A stretch of 64,000 nucleotides of DNA from Bryopsis sp. KO-2023 (lineage: Eukaryota; Chlorophyta; Ulvophyceae; Bryopsidales; Bryopsidaceae): assembly GCA_030272585.1 (NCBI GenBank), contig BSYQ01000004.1:6882001-6946000 (forward strand), in the 5' to 3' direction. Shown in pieces: positions 1 through 12,704 of the stretch. The notes under the pieces were generated by a model, which was not told the origin of the DNA, ran no database searches, and saw only the letters and a list, made by a program, of their open reading frames with translations. Within the stretch, counting starts at the first letter, position 1; every line of letters starts with the position of its first letter. Position numbers and translations under genes: made by a program.

Positions 1-1410
1 TTTAACAATCGTATGTATCCATTTTTTTTTTTTTGCTGAGAAAATGTGGATTGGAAGCAACGTTGTACTGAACTAGAAATTCGATGTTTTTGACAATGCT
101 TTTTTCCTTCATTTGGTTAAGTCAAATGTTGGGATGATTGTTTTGCAGGAGTGTTTATAGACGACAGGGCTAGGATTGATTCCGGGCTACCCTCTGTTCA
201 AAAATTGTCGATTCACCAACACACCAAGAAAGAAGCCCATACCACCCAAAAAAAAAAAAACTCAACAAAAACGAAAACAGAAAACAAAAAGTGATCCATA
301 AGCGAAAAAAACAAAATCCCCACTTGGATGTTGCGAGTCCATGACAAGTTTGTCTATTAGCAAAAAAGGTATGGTTAAGAAAAAAGATTTTATTTTGTTT
401 TTCAGGGCAAGGGGGTGGGCTGTGGTTTTGACTGTTTGCTTTTTCTTTTTCTTTTTTTTGTGGTTTAGCATGCACTCAAGGGGGAGTCTTGGGATTTTTA
501 TAAAACAGGGTTTGATTTTGTACGATGACGTTTTGACATTCGACTGAATACAGCTCAATGACTTTCTGCTTTTTTTTCAAATTATCCATGATGGGTATTC
601 TTGTAATCTATTGATGTGAACGGGAAGGAAGCGCCTCTCTCCGTAAATTTAATCAATATTGTTTATTTTTTTTGTTTGCAATTCCTTTTTGTTTTTTTTT
701 ATTCAGTCCTGTTTTGACACACTCTGTCCGATGATAAGAAAATTGACAATATCAAAAATTGGCCAAGTTCGGACACAATGTGTTGCAAAAAAAGAGACAA
801 TGAGATATCTTTTTCCTACCCAACTACTCTGAAAATCATGATAATCTACCCACTCCAAGAAAAAGCGACAAATATGCAGCGGGGGTGGAGAGGAGATTTC
901 ATTATCTGGAAAGAGGGTGTGGTGCACCAACCCACTTCTTTTTCATCGAAAACCTCAAGTTGCAAAAATATAATTTCCAAGGAAAAAAATGTGCTTTCCG
1001 AAGTTCAGTCCACCTCCCAGTAAGGCAAAGGGGATTCGAACCCCATCCATCCCTTTTCAAACTTGCCTTTTTTCTTTTCTGAGAAAAGAAAACCCGCAGG
1101 AAAAGAAACTCATACTAGAATACCTAGTAGGTATTTTGATTTTTTTCCCCCTTCTAAACTGGGCCCATTCTGGCCCCCTTTTGCCCAACCCCCAGGCATT
1201 TTTTTTTTCTCCCCCATAACAAAGAGTATTATTTCCCATCCACGAAACTGGTCTCACCCAAGCCCCACAGCTGTAACCTCGTTTTCCTTTCTACCCATTT
1301 TCCCCCAGCCATTTTTCAAACGAGAATAGTTCCCATCTCTTTCCCCTTTTTTTGTCTATTCTCTCTATCATTTGTTTCTTTTGTTCTACTCCCTATAATC
1401 CCAGGACACT
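1..1410. other. no gene recognised
   Basis: The stretch is A/T-rich with many T and A runs, and its open frames look like chance. The only notable element is a tRNA-T-arm-like hairpin near 1018-1068, described in the findings. Confidence 0.5.
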
Positions 1411-1989
1411 TTATCTAGGCTTTGTGAAACATTTCACAAGAATCCCCGCAACTCCCAAAGCTCCCATCAAGCCACATCCCCATCGGACGTACTTCCACGA
1501 ATTCCGGGGGCCATCATATCGATCTCCGCCCGAGCTACAAGGCTCGAATTCGACGGCTTCTCCTTCGGGTATTGGGTCCAGTCTAGGTGCTGGCCTCTTT
1601 GCGAGCAGCCCCGCCTTCTCCTCCTCTCGCTCCTGTTGAAGCTGTCGCTCTTTTGCTTTTTTAAGTCTCGCCAAGAGATCCTGGAGGCACAGACACATTG
1701 TATGTACCGTCTCAAAAATAACGCCTCAAGGTCCCGCGGAGCCCTGCTAACTTGAGGTTTCTTTTTGTGGACACCCGGATCTCATAGAGTCGTTTTCCGC
1801 CCCAAGAATGTGTCGGAAAAGGAAAACAAGCAGGAAAACGGCGTACCATGCGGGCGTCATGCGGCTCAGAGCCGTCGCACCCCAGTTCGAGACTACTTCC
1901 ATTCGTCGCCATCTTTCTGGTGCGTCTCTTCTTGCAGCAGAACAGTCGACTGGCCTTTGGTACCATCTTTGACTTTTTGTGGTCTTCAA
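1411..1989 (-). CDS. possible small membrane protein (two exons)
   Basis: Not recognised. The 3' part (1683 down to 1411) encodes a charged helical segment (DLLARLKKAKERQLQQEREE), a Pro-rich linker, then one hydrophobic stretch (WGCGLMGALGVAGILVKCF) just before the stop. That layout resembles a tail-anchored protein. It is preceded on the minus strand by a pyrimidine-rich acceptor ending in CAG at about 1684. The upstream open frame (1747-1989) holds another hydrophobic stretch (WYAVFLLVFLFRHIL) that could be a signal anchor. I could not join the two pieces with certainty, so start and donor are unknown. Composition and the coherent C-terminus argue for a real gene, but nothing assigns a function. 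Confidence 0.35.
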
Positions 1990-2116
1990 AACTGTGTTGG
2001 TTACTGCAACTGCAACAACAACAACACTTTTTTACACCGTTAAAGTTGGATTTCAGTACCGTTGCTACCACCGTGGCAAATATTCCCTGGAGGGCTCTGC
2101 TCTCAAGTGGTCCCAT

Positions 2117-3533
2117 TCTTTAACGTTTTCCACAGCATCGTGATGGCTCAGGGTAAGCACGGCCGATTTTGGAGCAACAGAGGTGAGGAGTCTGTACAAG
2201 CGTTGGCACCGCTACAAAAAAAAACTTGATCGAATCCTGGGTTTGGGTTTTGCAGCCACCAGGATCTTCGGCGTTTCGATCATATTTTCTAGAAAACTGA
2301 ACCACCGGAGGAGGAGCTCAGACTGCTGTTCTGGCGACCCTTGATCACAGTGTCTGTCCGCAACGTCCCCGGCGGCGGGTTTTGTGTGAATGCTGTTTAA
2401 ACAAATTTGTAGAGGACATTTCGTTTTAAAGATGGAGACGGGAAAAGAAGGAAAACTTTTGGGAATCTTTTTTACACTTGGACATCAAAACTGGAGAAAG
2501 AAAGGTACAATGTAATCGCTGGGGATCCAGGAAAATAGAAATTCCTTACAAGCACAGTGGAATATCATCCATCGTCCACGATAACAGGAAAATGCTTTTT
2601 TTTTTTTGCATTTTTTGGGGGGTCCTGTGGGACCATACTCTGGAATCAAATAGGAAATCCTTGAACATGAACTTGCCAAGTCCAAACAATTGAAATATAG
2701 AATAATTTCGTCGGTCGAAAACCCCTCACTGAGCCATCAGCACGCCATATCCACTGTAGATCTGGTGGATAGCAAGCATTCACTGATTGCGAAATAACCA
2801 AATGAAAATCTATCCAATGTTTCGATAGAGCCCAAATGGACCCTTTTTTTTGTTGCCGTTGTGTTAGACAACACTCTCTGTCCTTCTCCTCAGGACTTTG
2901 TTTCTTTCAAGATGCCAGTGTTTTCCTTTTGACATGTTTACTGGATTGTGTTTTGTGCGCTGTTTTTTTCCCCCATGATTGCTTTGAAAATTTTCTTGCT
3001 GTGGTGGCATCCGTATGCGATCTGAATGCGACGAGTAGCTGTTCATTGAATCCTGTCGAGGCGGGATGGTTTCATCGTAGTGTCCTAGAGGCAAAAACCA
3101 GGTTAAGCAAAATACATACGGTTGCTTGCGCTTTCGTGAGCATCCCAGGACTTCTTAACATAGACAATATCAAAGAACAAACACAGAACGCACCGACCAT
3201 ATCTGATCTTCCCCCAGTGAAATTTGCTGTCAATATCTCCGTATATAGATATCGTCGCAAATCATGATCCCTGAGGATCTGTTGTAGTTCCTTATTATTA
3301 TTAGTTCCTTATTTCACCTATTTTCTCGCGTTTGGTGGGCATCCCTTTCTGAAGTTTTCTTAATTTGCCGTCGCTTCTCACTCTCATACGCTTGGTAATC
3401 TTGTCTGCATGGTGCTTGCTTTGGTCAGTTAAGTTCTTTCTCATGCCTCCTTCGCGTGTGCATGTTCAGCGTCTCTCTGGCGAGGTGCTTCCTCGATCCC
3501 AGCATCACAGCGCTGTTTTCAATCGTCTTCGAG
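2117..3533. other. no supported gene
   Basis: There is one 143-codon plus-strand frame (2836-3267) with no recognisable motif and no clear partner exons. The minus strand just below 3534 still has coil-like composition in shifting frames, as if the neighbouring coiled-coil gene once extended further. Confidence 0.4.
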
Positions 3534-4992
3534 CTAGAGAATCTGGGAAGAAAATTCTTTCTCCGCGGCCGAGCGTCCCTTCTCAATATTACGGTTCAAA
3601 GCCACTACATCGGCTTCGAGAGTGCCCAGCAGTCGTCGATAGTGATTTTCTCCCTCCTCGTGCTCATCAGCACACGCTTGAAGTTTGTTCATAAAAGCCA
3701 CTTCACTTGCAGCCGCATCTTTTCGTTGTTTCTTCAGAAGCTCCTTTTTCTCCCTCAACTCCTGTTCGGTGCTCTTTAGATTCTTGCCTGTCGAGGACGA
3801 CTCATTCTCCAGACTGGAAATGAAATCATTTCTATCCGACATCTATAAACAAAACACTGACGACGATCAGGAACATTTTACGTCGTGGTTGTCCTTTTTG
3901 TGTATTTCGTGGCTGGTCATTGAGGAGCTGTCGATGGGTGGGTGCGATTGGAGTGCTCACTTGACTTTCCAAATGTCCAGTCTCTCTTTGTAAATCTTTT
4001 AAAAGGTCCTCCCAGTTGTTGGTAGTCATGGCTATATTGGATCTCATTTCTTGAAGCGCTGACTCGAGTTGCATTTGCAGCTTCTCGTTTTCGTTTGGTA
4101 GCTTCTCCATCTCTTCCTCATTGTATTTCAGTTCCAGTCCCAGCGCCTGCTCATAAAAACAAAAATAGCGAAATGTGATATTTCTTACAGCCCACACCAC
4201 CAATCTCAATTCAGACGCTGATGGCGGGGACTCACTTTTTTTTCCCTCCAAGTCTTCCGTATACTTCGTTTCAGCAAGGGTCATCGCCCTTTCATGCTCC
4301 AGTTTTGAGTCTGCCAGTTTCTTGTTGTGTGTTTCTGCAGCTTTTCTGAGCTCTTCTTCCATTTCTTCCTCCATCCAGGGAATCAAAATCTTTAGTCACA
4401 CGCCATCCCTACCTCCCCCCAATAAGGAAATCCAAAACAAAGCACCAGGTCCCTTTCGAGTGCTTTCTATCGTACCTTGCTTAGGGCGGCATCTTGGGAG
4501 AGCATTTTAGTCCTTTTACCTCCTCCACTTCGTTTCTCAGATTTTTTATTTTCTTGTGTCTATTTTTACGTTCGTTTTCAACGGCAAGGAGCGCCCTGAT
4601 CAAAGAATCCAAATGCTTTGTTGGCTCATTCTTGATTTCGACTTCCTTACCAGCTTTCCAGGGCCCGAAACTCACCTGAGACTCCTCCTTGAACTGGACA
4701 AGCGTCCCATTTTGTTTCTCTTCTTCCCTACGATTTCTTAACTCTTTCAATTCATCCTGCCCGGACACCCATCCATTAGACGATACACAGGCTTTCACTG
4801 TATTCCCTACTGACCTGTCAGCCGCATATAACTTACTGTACCTGTTTGGCCAGCAGTTGATTATTGATATCATTGAACTCAGTTGTTCTCGTCTCCAGAG
4901 AGACTTTCATGTCTTCAGAAATATATTGTATTTTCAGCAATTCTTGCTCCAGCATCTGTTTATCAAGTTCAGCACCTTCCAGTATCTTTTCC
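3534..4992 (-). CDS. coiled-coil protein, at least six exons, 5' end unknown
   Basis: Exons on the minus strand: 4992-4842, 4756-4676, 4645-4520, 4389-4236, 4146-3961, 3842-3534. All have GT donors and AG acceptors, and all encode Glu/Lys/Leu-rich heptad-type helix, e.g. DELKELRNRREEEKQNG and LNRNIEKGRSAAEKEF. The product is probably a filamentous or scaffolding protein; no motor, kinase or other catalytic motif is visible. Most exon phases agree. The exception is the 4236 junction, which follows a run of eight A and is one base off, so either the run length or the gene is damaged. The first exon listed starts mid-codon, so more 5' exons must exist. Candidates lie at 5329-5640, where the helix character weakens. 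The stop is at 3534. Confidence 0.6.
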
Positions 4993-7102
4993 CTGTGCGA
5001 AACGTGGAAATATCACCCTGTCAATACTATTGCCTGATTCTGGTCCCTATATACATAATTGTATTAATACAACTATATCCATTATGTTCAAAATGTACAT
5101 AGGCTACATGATTATCATATCCAATATTATTATTTAAAAAGATTTATCTATTCTGTTTTTCGAAAGAAACAGTGCGGGAGGACTTTTTCTTCTATGCATA
5201 GAAGAAAAACGAAAAGCAGTGCGTATACGGAGGTGGTTCGAAACCTGTTGGGACCTTCTGCATTCGAGATCGATTTATCCAATGCATCCCTCCTTTGATG
5301 TGTAGAGCAAAACCGGCACAATGCTTTGTCAGCCATCCTTTAATTCTTTAGGGTCCACGACGATCGAGATTACAAGTCCTTGTAATTCCTTCAAAAACAT
5401 TTCGTTGGTGAAATGTGATGCAGGCAATCGGTATTCCTTCTTTGATAAGAACCAGCACCACCGAGGTTTTGTCGTTGACAAATTCTTCATATTATTTTGA
5501 AGCTCCATTTGGATTTTTTCAATTGAAGACCTGTTCGCCAGATTTGAAAAATTCAGACAGGAATAGAAAAACACACTTGTGCTTTCAATTCTCGTTCAAA
5601 ACACCCACAGGCTTGTGAAATTATGTCTTCCTTTTCAATATTGGGGAAAAAAGTGGTCATTTTTACCTTTTACCTTACTCCCCTGGATCGTAAGGTAGGA
5701 AGAACCAAAACAACCACATTGAACAAACAGAAAACAGACGTTCTTGCACACACACAACAAGATCGTACTTTGAGTTTGAATCTATGTCTCGCTCCATAAA
5801 ATTGGTCCCTTGCCAATTCTGGTGAGGGTCGAATCGCCGCCCAAACCTTGCAAATTTTTTTTCGGCTGTTCAGAAACCATGGAGCACCAAATATAGTTCG
5901 CCTCTCCGCCTCTGGGGAAATTCCGAAGCTTTGATCAGGAGCGTGTCTATACGTTTCCAGTGGGTTCGATAGCTGTCACTCCGCGTTTTCAGTTTTTTCC
6001 TCTTCTACCTCCCATCCTTCCTTCCTTTCTTGAACTGGCCATTCACATGATCAACGGGTGCGGTGCCAAAACAATTGCATCTGACCTTAGAATCATGATG
6101 AAAAAATGGAATGAGAGCGTCTATTTTGGTACAAACAGACACACTGGTGGTATTATTCTTCATCCAGATCCATTTCGTTTACTTAATCTAAAACCACCAA
6201 AGATTGGAAAAGCTGTGAAGTTTTCTCAAGTAATTGCCAAGTTTTACGACCAAAGTGAAAAGAAATCCCGTATTGCTTGGTAGGGAGTACATACATCGGG
6301 GATGCATTCGTTGAAAGAAAGAAAAAAACATTTTACTTATTGAAAGTTGCGATCTACCACTTCACAAAACCTGAAAGGAACTGTCATTTGGAACTTTGAT
6401 CCTGCAGGAAGACTCGAGAAATTTCTTCCCCCGGAGTGTTATCACAATTCTCCACGGTGGCCCATAATTGGATGCTGTACTGGTAGCTTTTTGAAGATTC
6501 CGCACCTCGCTACCGATGGATGAGAATCAAGTACCTTCCGTCGAGCTCGTACAAGCATATATCAATGGGAGACTTGACTTTCATCAGAAAGATTCCAGTG
6601 TGGTGAATACTTCAGACGGCAATAGCAAGCATCAGAAAAATGAAAACGTGGTGCAACATCTTGTTTTAGGCATACCACTGGGATGACATGCACCATGATG
6701 GGTCAAAACCAAGTAGTTGGGAATGCAATGCATGTTTTGGAACACCATCATCCATGTGCTGGCCTTGTGTGTGTGTGTGTGTGTCAATATTTGTAGTAGC
6801 CTTGACTGCTGGAATATCTGACGACGTCCAAAAACAGAAGGAAATCGATGCCAGAAACAAAACAACAAAACATAGAGATTTCTGCGTTTGGACACATAGC
6901 ATTCCGTACCAAGATAATCCAATTCATTGCCGTCATAGGTATACGCCCCCAGAAGAATGGCCTTGGTTCGTCCAGATCATCTCCCTTTTTGCTATCGACC
7001 AGGGGATACAGTATCGGGGACCATTCTTCAGGTGTCCCTCCGCCTGTCTCCGTTTCCAAACATTTTACGTTCTGGATTCGACGTTGACTGTCCAATCCTG
7101 CC
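4993..7102. other. mostly noncoding; weak ORFs only
   Basis: The minus-strand frame 5329-5574 (IEKIQMELQNNMKNLS) may be an upstream exon of the coiled-coil gene. The plus-strand frame 5960-6283 (107 codons, ending KSRIAW) is unrecognised. A (GT)n tract lies near 6766-6784. Nothing else stands out. Confidence 0.4.
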
Positions 7103-8271
7103 CTAGACTTTCCATGGCTTCAACGCATTTGGTGGCCCGGAGCTGGCCAGGAGGCGGTGATCACTGGTATCTACGTTGAACAACAAAACATTACGAACTG
7201 TTCGCTCGGACACATAACTCGACAGTTGCACAGCATCAAAAGCAAAACACAAACCTGCCATCTTCTTGATGGCAGTACTCTTTGCAGCAATGGACCCGGA
7301 GCTCGGTGAATGAGGGTTCCTCCACAATACCACAAAACCATCGCAGAACCCTCGAAAGCACACTTCGCTGCCCAGCTTTCCTTCTTTGTTCCATGTCCGC
7401 GTCTCTGTGCCTGTGGAAGTCGTGGAGGGTCATGACCTGTGGCTGGTCCCCTCCCACGACTTCCTCCTTGGCGTCCTCCTCAAGCTCACCACAGAGGATC
7501 ATTGCTTGAAGGCGGCACAGGACTTTGATGCACACCTGCAGTGATACCCCACCGAAAAGCTCGTGAGTTCCAGCCATCGAAGGCTTCGACAAAAAAGAAA
7601 CAAAAGTCCCTCTTGGAAACCAAAACACAGTGGCAAATGCTCGTAAAAAGAAATTGACAAGAGTAGACTCTCGTTCGAGCCCAAACCCTGTGCAAGATGC
7701 GAGGAGCTCACGTTTTGCGATGCGTATAAGCGAAACAAGTGTCGTCACCTTTTCTGGTGCTGGAACTCCGAGTTCTGGGGTGCTGGGGGGGCACGGGCAG
7801 CTGTCCACAAAATCTTCCTCAGGCTCAGACTCTTGCACGAGCGGAGGAAAGATTTCCTCCAACTCGTACGAGTCTTTGGACCACTTCGGGAGCCCCTGCA
7901 AACAAAGCTCTCAGCGCTTAGCCTTGCGCTCCGTGAACCCTTTTCTCACTGTATCAATAGTATATGCGATGCTGCTTGTGATTAAAAAAGGGACCCAGCC
8001 GACCAGCATGGATGCGAGGGAAAGGCATTTTCTATGTTTCTCGACCACTTTTAATCGACGGCTGCAGCCAAAACCTAGTGGTATTTCGAGCACTGTGTTT
8101 TCTTACCATGTCTTCCTCCTGGACAAACCCGTTCCAGGACTCATCAGAAGATGTCCGAGAATCCGGCTCGGTCACCTCCTCCTCCATCTCGTACAGCCTT
8201 TTCTGCAAGGCAAGCTCCTTCCATTCAGGCAGCCTTCTTGCCCGGAAGGGGTTTGGCAAGCAACTCCACAT
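7103..8271 (-). CDS. hypothetical 233-residue protein, four exons
   Basis: Exons 8271-8107, 7895-7749, 7583-7255 and 7163-7103 join in one frame (702 nt, 233 aa). All introns are GT-AG. The first ATG gives MWSCLPNPFRARRLPEWKEL. The first half is acidic and low in complexity (KDSYELEEIFPPL; ESEPEEDFVDSCPCPPSTP). The second half is richer in Cys, His and Arg (CIKVLCRLQAMILCGELEED; RVLRWFCGIVEEPSFTELR) and ends in a short tail before TAG. I do not recognise the family. No signal peptide or membrane segment is evident. The neighbouring minus-strand genes are independent transcription units, so context gives no function. An upstream ATG at 8393 is possible but leads into another frame. Confidence 0.6.
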
Positions 8272-9426
8272 GCTGGCTGAAATCCCGGGTTAGCAAATCG
8301 GGTGTGCGCTGGGCGGTATGATTGTCGGGCTCTCGAGTCACGCACTGTTGAACCCTCGCACTGTTGCACTTTTGTAGCTGCGTAGTCTTCCAAAGTCAGA
8401 CACGGTCATCAGAGTATTGCAGTTGATAACTGTTTCCAGTTTGGACTGGTTGTCGGTGGTCAAACGTTTTGTTAGAGGATACCAGAAAAAAGCATGGATT
8501 GTTGTGAAATGAGCAGGGTTTATATTCCCATGGCTGCAAGGGGTGTTAGGATTCCTATGAAATTCTTTGCTAGTTTAGTCTTTTCTCAGCTCTGTGAGTC
8601 GGATTTGAAAATCAGTCAAGTCTTCCTTGGAAATGTTTAAACGAATTTTTGGCTTTCAAACAAACAAACATCAAATTACATGTGAAGGAGATGCCACTCC
8701 CCTGTTACAATGCTTTTTTATTTTTGGCTTTCACTGGAACCCTTTTACATTTATCGGAAACCACGCACGTGGAACCTTTCCACGCAACACGATCCACCAT
8801 AGAAAAGACAAAACGTTGTGATTCTTATTTTGTTCTAGATTACATCATCAATACAAGAAAGGATAAAAATCCATCGTGATCATCCTTTGTTTTCCGAAAT
8901 ATTGAAAGTCCGTCATGGTGTCACCAGGCCAAGCAAAGATGCAGAGGAGTACCATGATTTCAAAACTAATACTTTCACTCCAATTCACAAAAGTCCAGAG
9001 TCTCAGCACCACTTTGAGAGGAAGTCAACTGAGTGAAACAACCAAAAACAGATATGCAACTGAAAAAGCAGTAAACTTCGACAATCAAAGAGCAACAATT
9101 CGTTTACAAGGACAATCAAGTTGGAGTGGCTCGGTTCGAGTGGCGTCTGGAGGGCCATCCCACATTGGGTCTTGGAAAAACTGGAGGCATGCATGGGCAC
9201 TAGAAAGTTGGACAGCGAGGTTGGTGGTCTGACCCCACCGATTAGGCCAACAAGAAATGAAGCTCCTTTCTCTGGGGATAGCGTAAGTGGGCAAGATGTT
9301 TGGGCGTTTTACCCTCTTTATCCTCAGCAAACCTGGAGGCTCCTGGACATATGAATACACCACACAAACATGACAAACCTCAATACGTCCCCCAGCTACT
9401 CTTACGTCGTTGAAAAAAGAGCACGC
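8272..9426. other. intergenic, no gene seen
   Basis: No convincing exon on either strand. The region lies between two minus-strand genes and probably contains the promoter of the 7.1-8.3 kb gene and the 3' UTR of the ankyrin gene. Confidence 0.45.
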
Positions 9427-11284
9427 TCACACGCTACCCTTTTCGAGAAGTTCTCGTGCGATTTCTGTGTGGCCTCTCAAAGCCGCCCAATGCAGAGGCG
9501 TTCTTTCCCAGTCGTCCACAGCTCCAACATTCGCACCTGAAAAGGACACCGAGAAAACGTTTTGTGGTGATATCTTTGGACGCCCACGTGTAGACGAAAA
9601 ACCTCAGTCGTTGATTGATTGATAGAAAGATTCGAAGGAAAAGTTTTTCACAAAAGAACAAGGCTTTAATCCGATTGTTTCGAGAAATCTAGCAAACTCG
9701 TGACATGCCTATAGTTTCTCTGAGTCTTCAGACGACCCTTTCCAAAACTATATTGGCGATGGCCTCTTTTTGGTATTTTGTAATGATTGGTATTGGTGCT
9801 AGAGTTGACCTTTCAACGGCCCGAACATTTGCGTGTTTTTGTTTGACGTGCATTCGCCTTAGTTCAGCGATGTACCCATGAGTAGGAGAGCTCGCACAAG
9901 ATCCAACCGTCCCTCCATAGCTTCGATGTGAAGCAAGGAACGCCCATTTCCGTCCCTGCGACTCATATTATTCCCTGGAATAGACCAACAGTCATCAATT
10001 AAGACTCTCACACAAAGCATGCACCCAGTCCAACAATGAAAGCTAAAACATGGTTGAGGAACAATCAACCTACCAACTTTGCTGAAGAACTCATTGGTGT
10101 CTTGAATGTACTTGTCTTTTTTCGCTATGTCTATCTCCTGCGCAGATATCTTTTCGTATTTCTCCGCCACCAGTGCATCGCAGGACGCAAGCAACCTCGA
10201 ACCTCGAGCGTTATCATCGACTTGCTTCCGCAATTGTTTTTCCAGGCGAGCGACGTCTTCCTGAAGTGTTTGGATGATGCCTGACTGCTTGTTGTCCAAA
10301 CCCAAGAGCCCGATCTTAAGGAGGCACGTCACGACTAGGACGGGGAAAACCAGTCCACACCCACAAGCACATTGCCTCGCGGCGGCCTTTCCCCTCTTTC
10401 TTTCCTGGCTCCTTCTCGGCTGCGAAGAGACTCGTTCACCAACTGTTCAGAAAACATGCATATTGTTACGAACTTTGGAGAAAATGAAGACGCATTAATT
10501 CATTAAATATGTGCAATGATATGTGCAAAAGCGAATATCGCACCAGAGCGCTCGAGCTGGTCTTCCAGAAACGCAACGTGGTTGGCATTCCTTTCCAAGA
10601 GTTCATCTTTCTCGAAAACTTGCGATTCCATCAAGATAAGGCGCTCGGACAGTTGATGAATCCTCTCATTCTTGCCTTCTATGGCTTCCTTACAACAGGT
10701 GACATGCTTGAGAACAAGACAGCTGGTTGGATGTTTTTTTGTTTCTTTTTTTCCCTACAAGTACAGGCCGAGGGCGTTTTTTGTGAATTTTACCTTGAGG
10801 CGGGCCATTCCTTCAGCAAGTTCGCCCATTCGTTTCATAGACTCTTGAGTTTGATCTAAAAAAAAAAAAAACAAAAAAACAAAAATCTGCAAGGTGACCC
10901 CAGATTAATACAATCCTGTCAGAGGACAACGCCCAATCAGTTTATTTTTGAAAATTATATGTTCGAAAAAATCACTTGTCTCAGAGTGTTAGCGAAAAAA
11001 AAATTATTTCAGGGAAATTGCCGGTGAATTTTGAAGTATAAGTCAGCATCGCAAAAAACCAACTGTTCATGGCTTTTATCATATTTTTCTTGGAAACAAA
11101 TCCACTTTCGTCCTGGATCTGTTTTTTTTCTTTTTCTTTTTTTTCCCATCTCAAAAGCGATATTAGTCAGCCAACATACAACCTCGGCTAAGGCCAAAAA
11201 CATGAGTTTCATCCAAAACAAATCCTTGAAGGATATACCTTCCCCACTCTCTTTTCCAGAGGTGCTTGCCTTGCTGATTTCCAT
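9427..11284 (-). CDS. coiled-coil and ankyrin-repeat protein
   Basis: Six exons (11284-11239, 10855-10794, 10706-10544, 10280-10074, 9974-9876, 9536-9427) join without a frame break: 687 nt, 228 aa. Residues ~20-160 are coiled coil (KNERIHQLSERLILMES; DVARLEKQLRKQVDDN). The C-terminus carries about two ankyrin repeats: GNGRSLLHIEAMEGRLDLVR then DDWERTPLHWAALRGHTEIA, with the TPLHWAA signature split from the previous repeat by a phase-1 intron. The likely role is a protein-binding adaptor; partners are unknown. The ATG sits directly after a good acceptor (TTTGCAG), so there may be a noncoding leader exon or further coding exons upstream. The 3' end is secure (…ELLEKGSV, stop). The coil resembles the 3.5-5.0 kb gene only in general composition. 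Confidence 0.75.
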
Positions 11285-12704
11285 CTGCAAACATGAATAA
11301 GAATATTACGTAACCTGCTATGATTTTCTTATCAAGGATTCTCAGTGCATTCTGTAGTTGGATCAGTCAGCGATGTACAGATGTATATATATATTTATAT
11401 TTCATCTTCCAACTTGGATGTATCCAGATCTACAATCAGGGAAAAACTGAAGTCTGAAACAAGGTACAGTGGGCTTCCTACTTCAAGTAAATAAAAAAAA
11501 ACCTTGAACAGCAAGATCTAGTTGTTCATCCAACAAAACAGTAACAGAAAAGGTGAATGACAATCCGTCACAGAGAATCATCTGTACAGAATTTTTGTTC
11601 GAACCTACTGCCCAGATTGCAGTGATGAGTTTTTAATGTTGAATAAGTTTCTGATGCGTTCATCATATGGATGTTTCAACTTGAAAAAAAAAAAGCTATG
11701 TTTCGGAACAAGGAAATTAGAATGAGCTGATGACAACCTCAATGTAAATCATCGGTGATAAATTTACCATGCGATATTCTTTTTGTGCACAGTTTTGATA
11801 TGATACTAAACAACATTAGTAAGCTTGTTTAAACTCTTACTGTCTCCTGCTTACGTGTCTGCGTCTGTCATTGACAGATTTTTTGTTTGAAAAACCCCTT
11901 GGATCAGTGTTGCCAAGGGTTACAGGCCTCTATTGACCTTTCATTCACTTCACACCTTAGGGCGGCTTTTAATCAAGAAAAAACCACAACATTCGAACTT
12001 GGACAACGGAATTTCATTGTTCACTGCGACTGCACCTTGCTACGAGTCTCCAAGTACGTTCCGTTGCGGGACACGTTTTTTTTTGCTGGGAGGTTGGGTT
12101 CTGAATGCTGCTTTATTGCGATTTTGGGCTGGCTTACACGACGACAGAAAGAGAAGGGGTCGTATCACCTTACTTTCAGTCACATTTCATACAAAACTCA
12201 CAATTAAATCAATCAGTATTATATAAAACCTACTATTCACAAGAATGCATTTGTGTGGAGCGAATACGCGAGAATATCTGTGAGATTTTAGGTTCAGTAG
12301 AAGACAATTCGAACTTTTTTCGAGGTACGAAGGGGGCTTTAGCGTACGTTCGCGTTAAATGAAGGATTAGAATAAGTTCGACTTTTCGTGACCGCTGCCC
12401 CATCGCACAGAACTTCGTTCTTGCCAACGGGTGGCACACGAGCATGAGTCGAACCTCTTGCAAGAAAAGTTCTTTCCTGCAGCTGCAGCCGTTTCATTTC
12501 GGAGATTGAGTGATTTTGTTTCCATTCAATTAAGAGGTGTTTCATGTCGACGCCGGATGGAGACAGGCGGTCAACGACCAGCAGGAGAAAAATGTTCAAA
12601 CACGGTAGAAAAGCTTCTTAAACGATCCCAAGCCCCGCATATCTCCAGCGGGTATCTGTTTCTTTCACAATGCTTCTCATCCAGCCAAACCAACAACGCT
12701 CCAA
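11285..12704. other. intergenic, no gene seen
   Basis: A/T-rich sequence. A minus-strand frame around 12339-12599 has no recognisable product. The region contains the 3' flank of the UDP-glucose dehydrogenase gene. Confidence 0.45.

Noticed and set aside
2836-3267. 143-codon plus-strand ORF
   Set aside because: No motif and poor codon character; likely a chance open frame.
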